Of a stretch of DNA of 64,000 nt, positions 22,471 through 34,555 are shown piece after piece. This DNA is from Coniferiporia sulphurascens. Lineage: Eukaryota; Basidiomycota; Agaricomycetes; Hymenochaetales; Hymenochaetaceae. The notes under the pieces were generated by a model. The model had not been told where the DNA came from, did no database searches, and worked only from the letters and a program-made list of their open reading frames with translations. The DNA lies in the NCBI GenBank assembly GCA_002794785.1, contig NBBA01000007.1, positions 1,922,001 to 1,986,000 on the forward strand. Reading direction: 5' to 3'. The translations under genes and the position numbers were made by a program. The first letter of the stretch is position 1; each line of letters begins with the position of its first letter.

Positions 22471-25400
22471 AGGCCATGGTAGGTGTATCTCATCTTTCTC
22501 CTATAGGTTCAGTTTCCATAGTACGCAATCCCCGCTCAGAGCATCGGTTGGGGTGACAAGCTCACCATGTCTGTATCCATAGATATGCTACCCTTCGACA
22601 GCGCCACGATATAGAATGGTAGAAAATTATAAGCGGATTCTGCTGTTAACGCTGGCTACCTGAGACCGTCTGAAGCTGTGACGTCTCTTGGATTATGGCC
22701 ATGGGCAACGACATGAAGCATGTTGGAGCCAAACATCTCCGGTCGTTACTTCCCCGGTCGGAGAAACATCATACGTTATCGCCATCCTTTACTATACCCT
22801 GACAAAAAGGAAGACGTCGCAGATGCATGAGTTGAGCAGCAATGGCCGGGAGAGCCTCCCAGAGACATCACCTCCCTGGCCGCAACGATGGCACTCTGAC
22901 GGTGAGCAGGGTTGCTTAGAAATACTAGTATGTATAAAAGCGCGATGTCTTGACCATCAGAATTCTCAAAAGAGCTGTGACGGAGTCCCTCGGCCGAAGG
23001 CCAACCGTTCACATAACCGAGTAAAAACTTTCTGCCGACCGTGGCCAAGCCGCCGTATCTACTGTCTTATCGTGCTGGTTCGCTCCTTTTGGTCCTGCGT
23101 AATTCTGACCGCAATCACTTCCACCCCATGTATACACACACCGCCCTTTCGCTCACGCGCCTGAGGAGGAAAGGCCCCTGTGTCTTCGAAACCATAAGCT
23201 GGGTCCCAGCTGCGGTCATATAATCATGAACGTGAACAGAAACAAGCGTCACCAAGGGATGCCATAGGCAATGAGTCGTCACGTCCTCTGGTTACTCTGG
23301 TACCGATCGTTGAGGATCACCTGTTCAATTTACATCACTTAACCTTGGAGATTCCTAAGAGCACGTTAATAACTTACAACAAATGATCTTTTAGGGGGGA
23401 ATATAAAAATGGGGACGCACCAAAACAGGCCCTTTCCAGCAAATCCTTGCAAAGCTCTCTATTCCCCCCGCCTTGATGTTACGAAAATCGTCTTGCACAT
23501 GATGAGGCTGAATGAGGTTGAAATAGCCCGTTGCAGTAGAGGTCCTAGAGGATGGCGAGATGGGATACGATCGAAGTGGGGATAGCGCTAGCAGCAGAGA
23601 TCGAAGGTTTGTGTGTCCTCAACCAGCAAACTCAGACGGAAAATATTGTGCCAGGACGATGTAGATGTTAACCGATGGAAACAGACGTGAGGAAAAACCA
23701 TGCGTTTGTCCGAGGCTACACCTCGCCCAGTACCAACAAGACCGACCGTGGGTTGCAGAGTCAAGAAGATGCAAGAGGATACTGGTGATGGCTAAGCAGA
23801 CAGCTCAGAATCAGACTGCGTCGGCGGTCGAGGTTGGGGGGAGAGGGGGTGGGGGTGGGATGCAGAGACTGGGAGGGAGGGCATTGGGTGGGGGTGGGAG
23901 GCAGATATTGGATTTTGAGGGGGAGGGGGGGGAAGCAGAGACTGGGTTTTGAGGGGGAAGGGGGGAAGCAGAGGGGTATTTTGTGCGATGTGTTGGTTGA
24001 AGGGGGGATTTTTGATACATAATCTGATGCGATATCCGTGGCTCTTGGTGAGGTGTCTGGTGCTATGGAACAAATAAGGGATCGGATAATCTCCGCCAAA
24101 ACGCTTCGTGGCCAAATATTAATGTTGCCGAGCGGGTACCGCGCTTCGTGCTATTCCCACTCGGAATTTTACTTGTCTCCCCTGCATATTGCAATCTCCA
24201 TTTACATCTGCAGAACCCGCCTGAAGAATTGATTTGCTCGTTGTCGTGGAAGGCCGTTCTTGTCCCCTGTACAAAGCTGAACCTACAACGCCGAAAAGAA
24301 TGGTTGAGCATGCACTGGTTCACCTCGGTCTTGAGAACCATGGACACGACAGACAACTGGTCCCCAACGACTCCGCAGTGATACTTCGTGGCTTTTATGC
24401 CTAATCGATGTCGAACGTAGAACAAAACGTCGATTTCGGTGATGGATGAATTGAGCATAGGGTGGTCTAGGATTTAACGGGGGAATCGCACTGAACGGTA
24501 TGTGCTTGGAAGTCTAATCTGCTAAAATCTCGATGGTAGATCTGAAATAGCCGTTTGTTCGTGTTAGACAGTCTTTACATCTGAGCTTTCTCAGGATATC
24601 CCCTTGATGGCATGGATTTGTATTTGGTCAAGGGGAATGTCGCGTGTATACAAAACGATAACCGTCCACCGTCAGGAGACGATAGCCGCGCAATTCCAAC
24701 AAACCCCTTATACACGGCCTTCATTATACACAGTGAGAAAGTCAGATTGATCCACTGCCAACGGATTGGACAAAGATGTTGCACACGATGGATCGGGTGC
24801 GGAGAATTTGCGAGGCTCGCGTGCCATTGCCGGCACCAGGATGGATCCAGTGGAGAGCAGAACACCGGTGCTGGTCTACGAGCAGGCTGAAATAAGATCA
24901 GAGGCAGAAGTACTTGCACCTATCGCGCTTTCTGCTTATGCCTGACTTTGGTACCGAAGGTACACTTGCAAAGACTTCTACACGGGTTCATTGTAACAAA
25001 GTAATTCGACCCGGTGATCAACTGCGTCGCCTGGGCCTATGATGATAGGTTCTAATAAAGGCTCGAGGGAATGTGTGCAGTCCAGCTGCCGGAAAAGAAG
25101 CGAATGGCGGTCGAGTCGGTTCGCTCTACGTTTCAGGAAACAATATACCAAGGTATTAGCTTTTTGATTATCTTTTCGGGAGCGCTTCCTGAATACAATG
25201 TGTTGTGCGTCAGGTCATAACACAATCAGGTTATCTGCCACAGTGGAGCAGCTAGGGCGAGTATGGCCGACAGAGAGGGGATCGTGAACTCGGGTAAGAG
25301 CGCTCGCGAAAGGAATGCATCCGCGTTGACACCTTTGTATAAAATGAGCGCCTTGCGCGTACCACCTGTGGTATGTCCTTCAAGCCTATATTCATCAGGG

Positions 25401-26681
25401 AAGTGTTCGTGGTTGACCAGAGCCGAGTGACATTTCTCGGAGTCCCGTTGCACAACTGCGTTGAGCCGCATCTTGATATCGCGATATCGATATTCAAAGA
25501 TATAGCAGAGTTCAAGTCACGTAGGATATGCTTGTGCGCTAGACTGTCGTACTGTTAGAGCATGTAGGAACGTTCTAGGCTGGTTTTGATGGATTTAAGT
25601 GGTTGATTGTGACCTTGCTTTCAGGACTCGAGGCCTTATCTGATATTTCATCCAATGATGCTGCTCATGATCTAGTAGGAGGTCTCCATCAAGGTTCCCT
25701 ACGACTCGAGAAGGCGGTGGTGCGAGCGACAAATGCGGAGACAGGCGAGCTGTGCGAGTCAGCCGTTAACTCCTAGATAGGTAACCAACACAGATCTCGA
25801 CTTACCCTTTTGCCCACCGCGAGAGATTACCGTCGACCACAAGCCAAGAGAGGGTGTTCTAAAGCCACGACAATACTAACGTGCTCTGTAATGCACATTC
25901 GCCTTGATGATTCTGCGACCTCTTTGGTGAATGAAGCCCGACTACTTTGGAGGCCACAGCCCGGTCCACGGCCGACCACGTAGCAAGATCATACAGTACG
26001 CCAAATTATAACTCGCGCGATGAAAAGGAAGGGCGCTTAAGCATTCGCCTTTGTGTAAGTCGCGGTCCCGTGACATGCATGTGCCACCCCAAGAACTTAA
26101 AGTTCGCATGGTGACAAATCTTCCATTATTAATAGCACTGCCCGCTGCGTGTTCACTCTTTCGCGCCTTTCGCGCGACCACGCACAGAAGTCCCCCTCTT
26201 CCACTCGAGCTCTTATTTCCAGTGAGTACCCGAGAAAACCGAATACGTAGTGTAGAACGAAGAAAACCAGACGCAGCGCAACATTTTTACTTATGGTTTT
26301 CATTATGTAAGCTATCTTATACGGCTTGTTCTTTTCCCGCTATGTACTGTACGCGTATCTTGCAGACCCAGTACACTGTAAAAAACAATTGTTGCGTGTA
26401 TATGGGGTACCTTTTCAGCTATCGAGGCATAAAGTTGCCTTGTCTGTAAGCGTAACAAACGTAACTCGGATGCGACTCGTCCGAGTCGATAAAGTGCTGA
26501 GAATTAAGGAATGCTACTTCACCGTTTCAATTGCGAAAACACCTCGAATGTCTGTTCAAACAACTATTCACACGGCCTGGGTACATCAACGAACTACAGA
26601 TTGGCAGATAAGGGTTTTTCAGTATATACATCCACTTCGTTAGTGAAACAGTATGCATCATCAAGAAATGAAGCGTATGCT
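22471..26681. other. Long stretch without a recognised gene
   Basis: Many short frames (for example 22688-23164 plus, 24063-24458 minus, 25226-25515 minus) but none shows a domain, a duplicate elsewhere in the window or a believable exon structure. The only strong compositional feature is the G-rich tract near 23.9 kb. Confidence 0.4.
23834..23980 (+). repeat. G-rich tract with quadruplex potential
   Basis: About 150 bp with more than fifteen runs of three to eight G's on the plus strand, built partly from a repeated GAAGCAGAGACTGGGTTTTG-like unit joined by AGGGGGAGGGGGGG. Several adjacent runs fit the four-run G-quadruplex pattern with short loops. Confidence 0.8.
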
Positions 26682-28378
26682 TTAAATCCCATCCTGGGGC
26701 TCGACCCCACCCCGCATCCTATATGTAAGGAGTCCATCTTTATGCATCTTCGTTCTTTCGTGTCTCCATCGTGCCTTAGGCTCGTTTGAGCGATTGATTC
26801 CTCCAAGACAGACCGCACACGTTTTCTGATTCAGCGCGAAATGAACATCTCTGACGTGCTTAGTGAGCTCCTTCGATTTATACATCCTTCTCCCGGACGA
26901 CAGGCGCTCGGTAATGCACCACGGGCACGGGACATCGATGTCCTGTTTTCCAGTCCGCTTGGCGACGGCCTTCATTGCATTATAACCCAGATTCTTGTAG
27001 TGCATGCTGAAATGTGCGCTATAGTTTTCTCTTGTCAGGGAGGCAAGGCATGCAACTTCGACTCCATGCCGGTTCCTTTTCGGGAAGAGGCAGACATATT
27101 GATTGTTGCTGACCGGAAGGGGGACGTTGGGGGTGTTACCCGCAGCCACAGAAGAAGGCTCGTGTATGAAGGTGATTTGTGATGGTCCGGCGTTCGTTCC
27201 GGGAAAGGTTTGTGCCCAGTGTGCAAGCTCAGGGATATGGGGGATTGGGTGTTGTGCGTGGCCCGCGCGTCTCGTTGCTCCTGGTCCCCTCTTGCGTTTA
27301 CCAATTGAGGGAAGCACGTCGTAGAGCCCGTCCGGGGGTGGTCCTTGGAGCGCTGGACCCGACGATGTGGACGGAAAGCGTGTAGAACGGGAAGGAATCA
27401 AAGGGCGATGGGCGGGGACAAGGAGGGTGCCGGGAAGGTCACAAGAAACGGCAGGCGCGAAAAGCACAGGCTCAGGTAGCGAGTGTGCAGACGGATGCGG
27501 CATAACCAACGGAACCATATGTCTGTATCTAGTAATCAACATTCTGTAGCCGAAGCGGGCAGTAAATGAGCTAGAAAGACTGACCTTGCGGGAGGATAGA
27601 ATTGTGTGTATGGATTTGTCTCATTTGCTATAGTATTATCATATCTACTAAGAATCAGCGAAAGTATGGAGTAGCACGAGCAGAAGACGTCTTACGCTAT
27701 AGGACGACGCGATCCACTCGCAGCGGATGCGAAATCAACTGGAGCATACGGTGGCTCCGGAGTGACTACCTCGCCCGTCGTGTAGGCATGGTGTTCAGCG
27801 GGGAGCGGTGAAGTTAGGTCATCTTGCGGCGGCGTCTGGGTCAACGAAGCAGGTTCTGCGTGACTGTTGTGCAGCCATCTCTGACCACTCGAAGTCGACG
27901 AAGCACTCGATCCAGGCTCGTCGGTTGTCGCTTCAACGTTGTGAAGGAGCGTGACAGTGGTACCAGACTGGACGACTTCGGTTCCGCTGCATGCGTCCGG
28001 AACAACGCTGTCTGACACACTGCTTTGATAGATCTGGGTCAGCTCGATACACGACACGCATGATAGACCTTATACCTGCTTGGACTCGCCGTGTCGGGAA
28101 GTCGGAGCTCTTCCGGAATCCAGCTATCATCGGAGAAGAAAGGGAGCGTGTCCCTAAAGTTGGAACGGATATTTTCGACCGTAGCGGGGTCCAGACTAGC
28201 ACCATAAAAAAGAGACCTGTGTATCACGAATGAGGAGGGAGTAAGAATTAAGAATGCGTAAAACAGACAAGATGTCATCCTCGTTCTGGGCATCTGCTAG
28301 CTTATTTACACCGGTATTGTCCGGTGCGACCACATTCGATAATGAGCGCAGAGGTTGGCGCATGTTTATAGAGTCCAT
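26682..28378 (-). CDS. Atypical three-zinc-finger protein C
   Basis: Exon 1 begins at ATG 28378 (MDSINMRQPLRSLSNVV) and ends in EDDI-. A 56-bp intron follows, then exon 2 (SLFYGASLDPATVENIRSNF...), a short intron (GTATAAGG...AAGCAG), exon 3 (SVSDSVVPDACSGTEVV... to SGSRRPI) and a last exon to the stop at 26682. The exon-1 junction matches gene B exactly in position. Fingers: C-x13-C-x11-H-x3-H (VCLFPKRN...HFSMH), C-x2-C-x19-H-x4-H (CPWC...HVRDVH) and C-x2-C-x15-H-x5-H (CAVC...HERTKMH). Finger 1 spacing differs from A, B and D. A GKRKRG basic patch precedes the fingers. Exon 3-4 boundaries are tentative, with a GCAAG-GTCAGT donor near 27575. Confidence 0.75.
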
Positions 28379-28444
28379 TTGTCCCGAAGTGCAGAAGCTG
28401 ACTGGAGAAGAGATGGTTGTGGAAGCCTGAGAGGAAGGATGCTA

Positions 28445-28496
28445 CGTGCGTGGTTGAGTGAAAGGCGGCTGAACGCGATTGTGGTCGAAAGTTTGG
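28445..28496 (-). promoter_or_regulatory. Conserved upstream block, gene C
   Basis: CGTGCGTGGTTGAGTGAAAG, GCGGCTGAACGCGATTGTGG and TCGAAAGTTTGG, 67-118 bp before the ATG. Similarity to the region upstream of gene D continues outward (GCTTGTCACGGGAC, CCCCCACGTACCACA). Confidence 0.6.
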
Positions 28497-28579
28497 GCTC
28501 AGCGCTTGTCACGGGACTCAACCTGACATAATGGTAAAAGTTGACGACTGGATTCCCCCACGTACCACAGTTATTTGGA

Positions 28580-31035
28580 TCCCGTCTATCGTTCCTGTAT
28601 ATACTGAAAAAAATGCAGCTTTGACGTGGCTAAAGCGGCGTGGTCTAGGAGGCACCCGAGCCTCAACCACCGACACACGGCCACGCGTTCCCCGAAGTGA
28701 GATATCGTCGACCACACTTCAAAAAGGAGTGTATAAGAGTTCGTCCTTTGATAAAAGATCGTCACGCGTTTGATCGATAGGCTATTCGCGCTGCACATTG
28801 TAAAAAAAAATAGAGCGTACGTTCCCCAGTAACAAACCGTCGCCCATATCATCACTGACATCCTACACTTCACATGCCCACCGCTCTGACATTGGTACTC
28901 ACCGTTTGTAATCATCTAAGCGGAGGGTCGTCTTTGACAGGATGCTTGATTTGCCTAAATTCTGAAGGCACGTAGCAAAATCGCGCGACTTGTCCCCTTC
29001 CCGACCACCAAGGCCACGACGGAGGATTCCCCACCATGGTAGGGACATATTCTGGATTACGTCCATGTAATTGTGAGGATGGGCATTCGGCGTTTTCTTT
29101 TGAAATTCTAATAAATGCAATGCTTTCTCATTTCAGTCGAGGGACATGCGAGTGCTGCCCCTACCGAACGGCGACGCCTGTATCGTAGGCGACTCTTTCT
29201 TTCGGAGCCAACCTGTATTTCCGACGACAATCGCGTCGATTCTAGATCAGAGGAGAGCTTTCTTCCGACCTCCTTGGTAAAGTCAGTCATTCAAAGTCCC
29301 GAACTCTGAATCAGCAGGAGTTTCCTGCAAGACCAATTCGAACATGGCGTAGGCAAACACACGGACAAGAGGGTGCGATCATTCTCAAACGTACCACCTG
29401 TTGGGTGGGGTGGGTCATATATTTTCGCTTTCGCTCGACGAGTCAGCTCAGTCACTTTATGTCGTCAGATGTCGAAAGCTTGCTCCGGCATGGGGGCACC
29501 GGTCTCCAGATTCCAGAAGACCCAGTCAATGTCGTCACCCAAACGAACCTTTATACGAGTGACCTTTATCTGTCATTGATGGGACTTCGAGTTTTACAAT
29601 TGTAAGCATTTAAACACTTTCCTTTCATTAGATAGCAAATGACTCAACTCTCTCGCTTTCCAAGAAGATTCGGCGACTGCCCGCGACTGGGGCATAACAA
29701 CGCCTATGAACTGCGAACAACCAGTTGCACGACCAAATGGTATCATCAGACGCCAATGCCGTTCCAGGGACGGACTGAAAGCACATTTCCTAACCTTAAC
29801 TCCGTCTAGTCAACGTGCCCGGCCGATGGAAAAAGTCACCCTTCGCTCCTACTCATGTCACTAGTTGATCCGCTCACATCACACACACCTCTTAGCAGTG
29901 CTTCTCGCGCTTTCGTCGTGTGGCTCCACGTATTGCATCAAGTAAGGACGTCCTGCCCATACTCGCGCAAGGAGTGATGATGCTCGGAAAAAGTAACATC
30001 ATTCATTGTGATCGAGAGAAAGCACGCAATTTATTATAACAGCATGCTGGACCATGACCCGCTCGGTTTGCTCCGCCTATACTAATAAAGTTTACACCAG
30101 GATAATATACCTATCGAGTCAATCAGTCACCCGAATGTATAACAAAATTCAAGTCACTCAATCACTTTATACAGCTCAGCATGCCGAAACTTTCGCATTA
30201 CCATGTGAGCTCTATCTTCAGACTGTCATATTAACTTTTTGATCTCGACCTTTTCGTGAATTGCTTGTTAGAGTACGCCAATACACCAGTATGCAGGTAA
30301 CCGCATGGTCTATTGATGTCGCGATGTCGCGCCTCATTCTTGAGCCCTCTCTTAACGGAAGATGAATTGTAGAAGGATGGAGAGGCGAACTGTAAGCCTT
30401 CCCAGATAGCTAGATAGCTGACGTTGAGTCCGTGTCGTTTTGGGGGACCGACCAGCAACGAGTTCAAACTGCAAGTAACCCGTCCTAAGTACGAACCGTG
30501 TTCGCTTTTGCTCCTTTCCCAATGATTTGATACGACAGCAGCCTCCTTTAATACGCACCCCAGTGCGTGTTTGTCGTCTCAAGAAAAGCAGGAGTTCGTT
30601 CTTCCATCACGCTTGTCGTTATTGCTCATGGGGCAAGTCAAGTTAGCGAGTCAGCAATTCCTGGCGCATCGTCCTCTTGCTGTTCTTTCTTGCGAGCCTG
30701 GTCATAGGCCATCGAACACAGCGTCCAGGAAGAGCTGGGAAAAATGAGTCATGAAGGAGAGGAAGGTCGTTGTGTCCCAGATAAAGGAGACGACGACCAG
30801 CGGAATTAGCGGGCCTGACGAAAAATGCCACGTGCGTGCAAAGCGACGCTTAAAGCACTTTATTTCCTTTTTTGACCACAGCGACAACCGTGAATCCATG
30901 ATAATGCAGTGGGTGCGACATCAAGTCCATAGAAACGTTATCTATCCCGTGTGTAGACGAATAGTCTCGTAGGTAAATTTATTGCTATATTTACGGCAGT
31001 ATACTCCCATGTATTCGCTTTTCGCTCTGGCGGAA
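28580..31035. other. No gene recognised
   Basis: Short frames only. Includes the outer promoter side of gene C and unremarkable AT-rich sequence around 30.0-30.3 kb. A plus frame at 29115-29309 and a minus frame at 29108-29290 overlap each other and lack family features. Confidence 0.4.
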
Positions 31036-31039
31036 TCCA

Positions 31040-31740
31040 AATATATTCGGAAATGAATGGGAGCATCCGAGTCTCCCAAAAATCAAAACGCAGGTTTGGG
31101 GCCGTATTACTAAAAAAGAGAGACGCACATAGAATGAGTAATGGAGAAGTAAGAATTAAGAGTGCAGAAAGCAAACCAGATGTCATCCGTGTTCTGGGCA
31201 TTCCACCAATTTACTTATTTCATTGTCGACCGGTGTGACCACATTCGACAAGGACTTCAGAGGCTGGCGCTTGATTGCCGAATCCATTTGTCTTAAAGCG
31301 CAGGTGCTGACTGGAGTAGTACTGACTAGAGTATAAAGGGTTGGAGAGGTCGGAGAGGAAGAATGATATGTGCGTAGTTGGAGTCATTCTTCCTCTCCAA
31401 CCTCTTCAACCCTCTCATCTTCAGTCAGTGCTACTCCAGTCAGCACCTGCATTTTGAGACAAATGGATTCGGCAATCAAGCGCCAGCCTCTGAAGTCCTT
31501 GTCGAATGTGGTCACACCGGTCGACAATGAAATAAGTAAATTGGTGGATGCCCAGTATAAGGATGAGGACGACGTCTGGTCTGTTTTACGCATTCTTAAT
31601 TCTTACTTCCTCCTAATGTGTCCTACAGAGGTCTCTTTTTTACGATGGTCCGGTCTGGACTACAATACGGCCCAAAATTTGCGTTCTGATTTTGGGGAGA
31701 TTCTCCCTTTAATTCCGACGGTAGTTGGATTCGCTCGAGA
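31040..31740. repeat. Inverted repeat of zinc-finger exons 1-2, IR-3
   Basis: Arms of about 325-355 bp meet at a 17-bp loop (31367-31383). The right arm reads on the plus strand as KRQPLKSLSNVVTPVDNEIS then LRILNSYFLL and VSFLRWSGLD, matching exons 1-2 and the intron of gene C. The left arm holds the same sequence on the minus strand. The loop (TATGTGCGTAGTTGGAG) is a remnant of the upstream block conserved before genes B, C and D, so the palindrome is head-to-head through the promoter. The right arm stays open to 31810, but only as an exon fragment. Confidence 0.88.
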
Positions 31741-31984
31741 TCCGACTTCCATAAACGGGGAGCCCAAGCAGGTACAAGATCCCTATCATGCGTCTCGCGT
31801 ATCGAGTTGACACGGATTTGTTAAAGCAACGTGTCAGGTAGAACTGTCCCGGGGTATTAGATTCAAATACTCACCACAGAGCCGCTCGTCCAGGCTGAAG
31901 CTACTGTCACGTACTCTTCTAATTCTCCGTATAGCCGTTAAGACTGTTGGAACGACCGCTGGTTCCTGTTTCTGTAAACTCAGT

Positions 31985-32490
31985 ATGAGCTTGTTTGTGC
32001 GGATACGTCGGACGATTACCGAGTGCTCCCATCTTGAGCAGAAGCTGCTGCAGATTCCGCAGTGAACTTACGAACACTTACCTCATAATTGGTGGATACT
32101 CTGCACGTTTTCGATGCGACCTCTTTTCCTTCCTCACTAGGTTTGTGACGGAAGGTCCGAGGACAACACCCATGGCGCTATTGTGGATACATTAGAGCCG
32201 AAGGCTGAAGATCCTCCCGTCGTTGCCGACATTAAGAGCGAGTGCTCAGGATGCCTTCCAGGGCCACCACCAAGGTTTCCACCCTGCAGACCACCCCTTC
32301 CGCCATAAGCCCAGCAAGGAGGGAAAAATGGAAGCGTCGGAAGCGTGCCGTAGAGTATCCAGCATTTATGAGTTTATGAGAGAGACGTTCGTTTGTGCAC
32401 TGCAGAGTCTGCAGCAGCTTCTGCTCAAGATGGGAGAATTCGGGTATCGTGCGGCATATCCGCACAAACAAGCACATCCTAAATATGCAA
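31985..32490. repeat. Inverted repeat of zinc-finger finger-1 region, IR-4
   Basis: The outer ends GCTTGTTTGTGCGGATA (about 31989) and its inverse (about 32483) match, as do CTCCCATCTTGAGCAGAAGC and its inverse, giving arms of about 220-240 bp around 32236. The left arm carries GTGGATACTCTGCACGTTTT, corresponding to the stretch of gene A near 9972 just before finger 1. Arms again read away from the centre. Confidence 0.85.
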
Positions 32491-32799
32491 AAAAACAGGA
32501 GCTAGCGGTCGGTTAAACAGTTTCAATGGCTATATGAGAAATTAAAAGACTTATAGAGTGTTCCCGCGAAGTACGGTATTCGTAGCAGGTTGCCATACAC
32601 CAAATATTGAAGTGGCACTCGCTGGTCAAAGATTGTCATCGGAGTAGGTATTCATTAAGATAACTATACTGACTTAGCATTTAGATGGAATTGGACTTCG
32701 AGAATTCCGCCTTCTCCGACGGTGTTTATCAAACCTTATAAAGTTGGGAAGAAGCGTAAGTTTCTCCAATAAATGCGAACATTACATTATTCCCATGGG

Positions 32800-33370
32800 A
32801 CTTCGCGAACACGGACAGCAGAGCCTGAGTTCGGAAGCCGGAGTAAATTTCCTGCCCACCATATAGGTATGCTTAGGCCGAGGGAATAAGACTTTCCTTC
32901 GTTCTTGCTGTCAGGCCACTGGGCAACCGATCGATCAGTGAGGGCGATGAAATACGGGCATCGCAGTATATTCACGAATATATCCTGCGTAGGCGCGATC
33001 ACTGAGTGTTCAAACGAAGAAGAGTAGTAGCGAGTCTCCCGCAGTAGGTGTTTGCCTGCTCTGTGGATACATGCGCGTATTTATACTATATCTACAAAGG
33101 CGTGAAATGTGTGATATATCATTAGAATCGATGAGCCACTGCCGCGAGACAGCGCGTCTACAAAGGACTTGTGAATAAGTGAGCATTAGGGAGAACATAT
33201 TAATTATGGGTGAGGTGTTTGAAGCAGCAGTGGCTCATGACGAGCTCGCAGTGAGTTGTGAGCCACTGTTGTTTGTATGCGCCTTCGAGCTTGCCGGCCC
33301 GGAGGCTCTACGCGTCCCGGCAAGTTGCGACATTTCTTTCCCACATTCGATTTCTCTTGGTGCATCAGCG
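32800..33370 (+). repeat. Dispersed repeat R, copy 4
   Basis: The longest copy. It shares its first 200 bp with copy 1 (GGGCATYGCRRTATATT-type block) and its second half with copies 1-3. It lies about 300 bp beyond IR-4. No protein is encoded. Confidence 0.7.
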
Positions 33371-33883
33371 CAGTCACGGTCCTTGCACTTCCGCATCTCG
33401 TTTATCGAGGGAAAGCCGATACAGGTACAGTAAAAATTGTTATACCTTTTTCTTGAAAACTTGAAAACCTCAATCGTTGATTTTTGCAGTTGAAACTAGA
33501 CTCTTTGAACTGGAAGCGGAGAGTAAAAGACATGATGAATCCGAGTGATGAGCCTCTGAGTTGGCTATCAGATGTTTATTGAAGTACAAAACGAGATTGC
33601 GCACGATGCACGATGAATCAATCTGAGTGTTCTACTCACATACCACTGCCTTTGTGACAAATAACTTGCTTGCCCTACTTCGTCCTTATCTCCGGCCAGA
33701 ACGATTTTCTCCATCCCTTCTGGACCGACCTCCCGACGATCGGGCTACATGCGGCTTGGTCGATCTTCGCACCAACATCGATATTGACTTCCTCAAACCG
33801 GGTGCCTCGCGAAAAGGAAAAAGGAAAACCCGACACACAGCGCCCATAATCGCCATTAATAATCCGTTGCGGACGGTCTACTG
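33371..33883. other. No gene recognised
   Basis: A plus frame (33627-33896) runs into the MITE inverted repeat and has no known domain. Confidence 0.35.
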
Positions 33884-34555
33884 TACTATCGTGTGACCCC
33901 TCTTACAAAGGGTACCCCTCTTACAAAATTCGCGTTTCTGAGCTTCCACACAACTAAACTACCTTCGGAAAAATTTACGTAGACCATAGTATACTATATA
34001 ACAGTGAATGCAAAACTTTCTTTGTAAAAAATTGCATTGGTGTGAAGCCATTGTCGAAATACATGTTTTTTCGGTCTGTAGAAGTCTTTTGGGATCACCG
34101 GCTCACACAATATGTGCGCATATCAGCAGATATACTGCTGTAAACTTATTTTTCAGATATCATGTCATGTTATGGTGCCCTTCCGAGAGGAATAGCCCAT
34201 TGTGGTGCAAAGAAAGAGAGAGATTTATCTAAAGGGTGACAAAAGGTGACAGAATATGCCCCGCATTCTGTTCCATTTAAAACTCCGATAGCATCCGGTG
34301 TTGACTTTTTGCCTGATGCCGAATGTCTATCAGTCGGAGTTTCAACAATTTCTGTGACATAGTGTGACTACAATTTTATAAGAGGGGGGCACCTTCATTC
34401 TGGGAGATTCTGCTTATTAAAAACAATCCGGAAAATTTCTGGGGATAGCTAGTTGCAAGAACATTATGTATGTCAAGAAAGAGGAAAATACGTGAAAATA
34501 TAAGTGCTGTAGAGGCAAAATACCCTAATTTTGTAAGAGGGGTCACACGATAGTA
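33884..34555. mobile_element. MITE with perfect inverted ends and TA target site
   Basis: The 25 bp at 33884-33908 (TACTATCGTGTGACCCCTCT and five more) recur in perfect inverse at 34531-34555. If the outermost TA is a target duplication, the inverted ends start CTATCGTGTGACCCC, which fits a Tc1/mariner-type non-autonomous element of about 670 bp. The CCCCTCTTACAAA sub-motif is repeated at 33916-33928, and a degenerate inverse (TTATAAGAGGGG) lies inside at about 34375. There is no transposase and the interior is AT-rich. Confidence 0.82.

Noticed and set aside
23665..24115. Several Gly- or Pro-rich frames over the G-rich tract
   Set aside because: Open only because of low-complexity composition; no start context, splice structure or conservation.
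20640..33370. Repeat R as a Helitron
   Set aside because: Hairpins are present but no 5'-TC or CTRR end next to a hairpin was found at a consistent boundary.
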